35,250 bases of DNA, taken from contig JAHBUM010000006.1 of assembly GCA_019638075.1 (NCBI GenBank), forward strand, positions 1 through 35,250, read 5' to 3'. Below, piece after piece: positions 35,001 through 35,250 of this stretch. The translations under genes and the position numbers were made by a program. The DNA is from Flavobacteriales bacterium (GTDB lineage Bacteria; Bacteroidota; Bacteroidia; Flavobacteriales_F; PHOS-HE28). Under the pieces are notes generated by a model. The model did no database searches, was not told the origin of the DNA, and saw only the letters and a list, made by a program, of their open reading frames with translations. The number at the start of each line of letters is the position of its first letter. Within the stretch, counting starts at the first letter, position 1.

Positions 35001-35250
35001 AAAGCCCTGCCTGCGCCAATGCCTGCCCGACCGACCATGCGGGCCGAGCACGTGGCACCACGCAACGTGGTGGAGCAAGAGCTTTGCGCCATCTGGAGCA
35101 AGGCCCTGAACACCGAGAACATCGGCGTACACGACAACTTCTTCGAGCTGGGCGGCCATTCGCTCACCGGCATCCAACTGCTGGGGCAGATCGAACAACG
35201 GTTCGGAACGGCCATCGAGTTCAAGCAACTCTTCATGGCGCCAACGGTGG
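32070..35250 (+). CDS. NRPS module C-A-PCP, partial (3' end outside window)
   Basis: 1060 codons from ATG at 32070 to the right edge, with no stop. It starts 36 bp after the hybrid gene, same strand, so it is the next member of the operon. Condensation domain at about 25-450 with the catalytic HHVLVDG at 158-164 (His159 as base) and a normal N-terminal STEAQREVFIASQ. Adenylation domain at about 480-985: LYTSGSTGNPKG (628-639), FDASTFEIW, NAYGPTEN, LYRTGDLARW and A10 TANGKVDRKAL. PCP with FFELGGHSL, Ser1031. By alignment to GrsA the pocket residues read roughly D-A-F-L-V-G-A-V-I-K, which points to a hydrophobic residue. It should condense the beta-amino acyl product of the first protein with that amino acid. 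Further modules and a release domain are expected downstream. Confidence 0.95.
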   Translation, partial: MEKFIPEIKFAQVEFDPFVGGPIERTVPSTEAQREVFIASQMGNDASCAYNESVSLELKGQLDVAAMESAMTHLLERHEALRGCMSADGTRVIILENSPIKLQFLDLSSMPAPQRQKELDRFAERDMTTPFDLLNGPIFRATLIKIGAEEHLLRLTGHHVLVDGWSLGIMMADISKLYSGTPLEPAIPFSEFAIAVIDHQKTSEHADTERFWLDQFKGGHPRLDLPADKARPRMKTYSGNRIDIELDAELTHKLKELATRSGASLVTMLLTCYEMLIHHITGQSDIVVGLPAAGQNDFGMKHLVGHCVNLLALRSRIDDERPFLDHLKERRTAVLDASDHQKYTFGTLVRKLNVPREPGRIPLVPVVFNIDMNMDDGVAFNGLAHRFISNARRFENFELFLNATGSEKHLTLEWSYNTDLFDEATVRGWMRDLKGIIERAHAAPTQRIGTLVAPPAAINAPLPPRSWNGGPSPYPKETMDALFDRKCDRFPDSIAVEIGDQRVTYAELRKLADTLAAELVHRGSKPGDPVGICLDKSIATQTAMLAILKAGGCYVPYDLTYPEERVRYMLDDAKPRFMLTHGHLLGQLPGMTDRAILLNKVGGAEEGQFATRPAPQRRHDADSAAYILYTSGSTGNPKGVVVPHRGVVRLVRDQNYMSFTADQVYLQMGNLCFDASTFEIWGALLNGARLVIQPQVKPTMREVAEVLKAHKVTTVLFPTGLFNMLVDEQMDALRGLKHLVTGGDTMSPAHARKVLRELGPGVLVNAYGPTENSVIVTCQVISNESQLATTVPIGKPIANTEAYILDEAMRPVPIGANGELYAGGDGVALGYWQRPELTEEKFVADPFSGRPGAKLYRTGDLARWREDGTIEFLGRADTQVKLRGFRIELGEIESALSDLRTVKDTVVLARQDGASDKQLVCYVVLSDAQDHEDLERRERTLQAVREHIAAKLPSHMVPAAFISLAAMPLTANGKVDRKALPAPMPARPTMRAEHVAPRNVVEQELCAIWSKALNTENIGVHDNFFELGGHSLTGIQLLGQIEQRFGTAIEFKQLFMAPTV

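Overview
The window is GC-rich (above 60% by eye) chromosomal DNA that most likely comes from a high-GC, probably uncultured member of the Bacteroidota, Flavobacteriales-like. Three secreted proteins end in a type IX secretion (T9SS) sorting domain. Several genes have the Bacteroidota -7 promoter word TAnnTTTG just upstream. The protein families (DUF493, FucP-like MFS, GH92, GEVED/M43, C25-like with Cys-rich repeats) also fit. The taxonomic call is inference from content. No rRNA, tRNA, CRISPR array or insertion sequence was seen.

Layout. (1) 1-1051, minus: three genes coupled by ATGA overlaps (DUF493 protein, one-TM protein, outer-membrane or secreted protein running off the left edge). (2) 1134-3777, plus: a secreted protein, an ECF sigma factor and an overlapping one-TM putative anti-sigma partner. 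A small secreted protein (3783-4130, minus) follows with a well-formed promoter. (3) 4170-10542: a glycan-use block. A Tat-exported N4-(beta-N-acetylglucosaminyl)-L-asparaginase is divergent from a FucP-like sugar transporter, a ROK sugar kinase and a GH92 alpha-mannosidase. Together they could strip, import and phosphorylate sugars from N-glycoproteins. (4) 10620-13397: a TPR-containing sensor histidine kinase (HisKA_2 type) and a SAM methyltransferase. (5) 13421-13545: a long purine-rich imperfect inverted repeat. (6) 13611-24888: a T9SS-exported M43 metalloprotease with four GEVED repeats, a beta-barrel protein, purK-purE, a six-Asp-box T9SS protein overlapping pfkA, and a convergent 1103-residue T9SS protein with a gingipain-like (C25) region and a long Cys/Asp-rich repeat array.

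(7) 24889-35250: the most interesting part. A 608-bp intergenic region with two perfect inverted repeats precedes the start of a hybrid NRPS-PKS cluster that runs off the right edge. Its first protein (2178 aa) reads A-PCP-KS-AT-ACP-aminotransferase and has no ketoreductase. The second reads C-A-PCP and is incomplete. The first module should load an amino acid, extend it with malonate and transaminate the beta-keto group. If the starter keeps its alpha-amine, this gives a beta,gamma-diamino acyl unit.

Inside this gene, in frame and at domain linkers or loops, lie two 20-bp palindromes encoding AGADHGPP and AGVDHGRP. They differ by compensatory changes that keep the palindrome. A related inside-out hairpin lies at the start of the GH92 gene. 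These look like a dispersed palindromic element that tolerates, or is adapted to, insertion in coding sequence.
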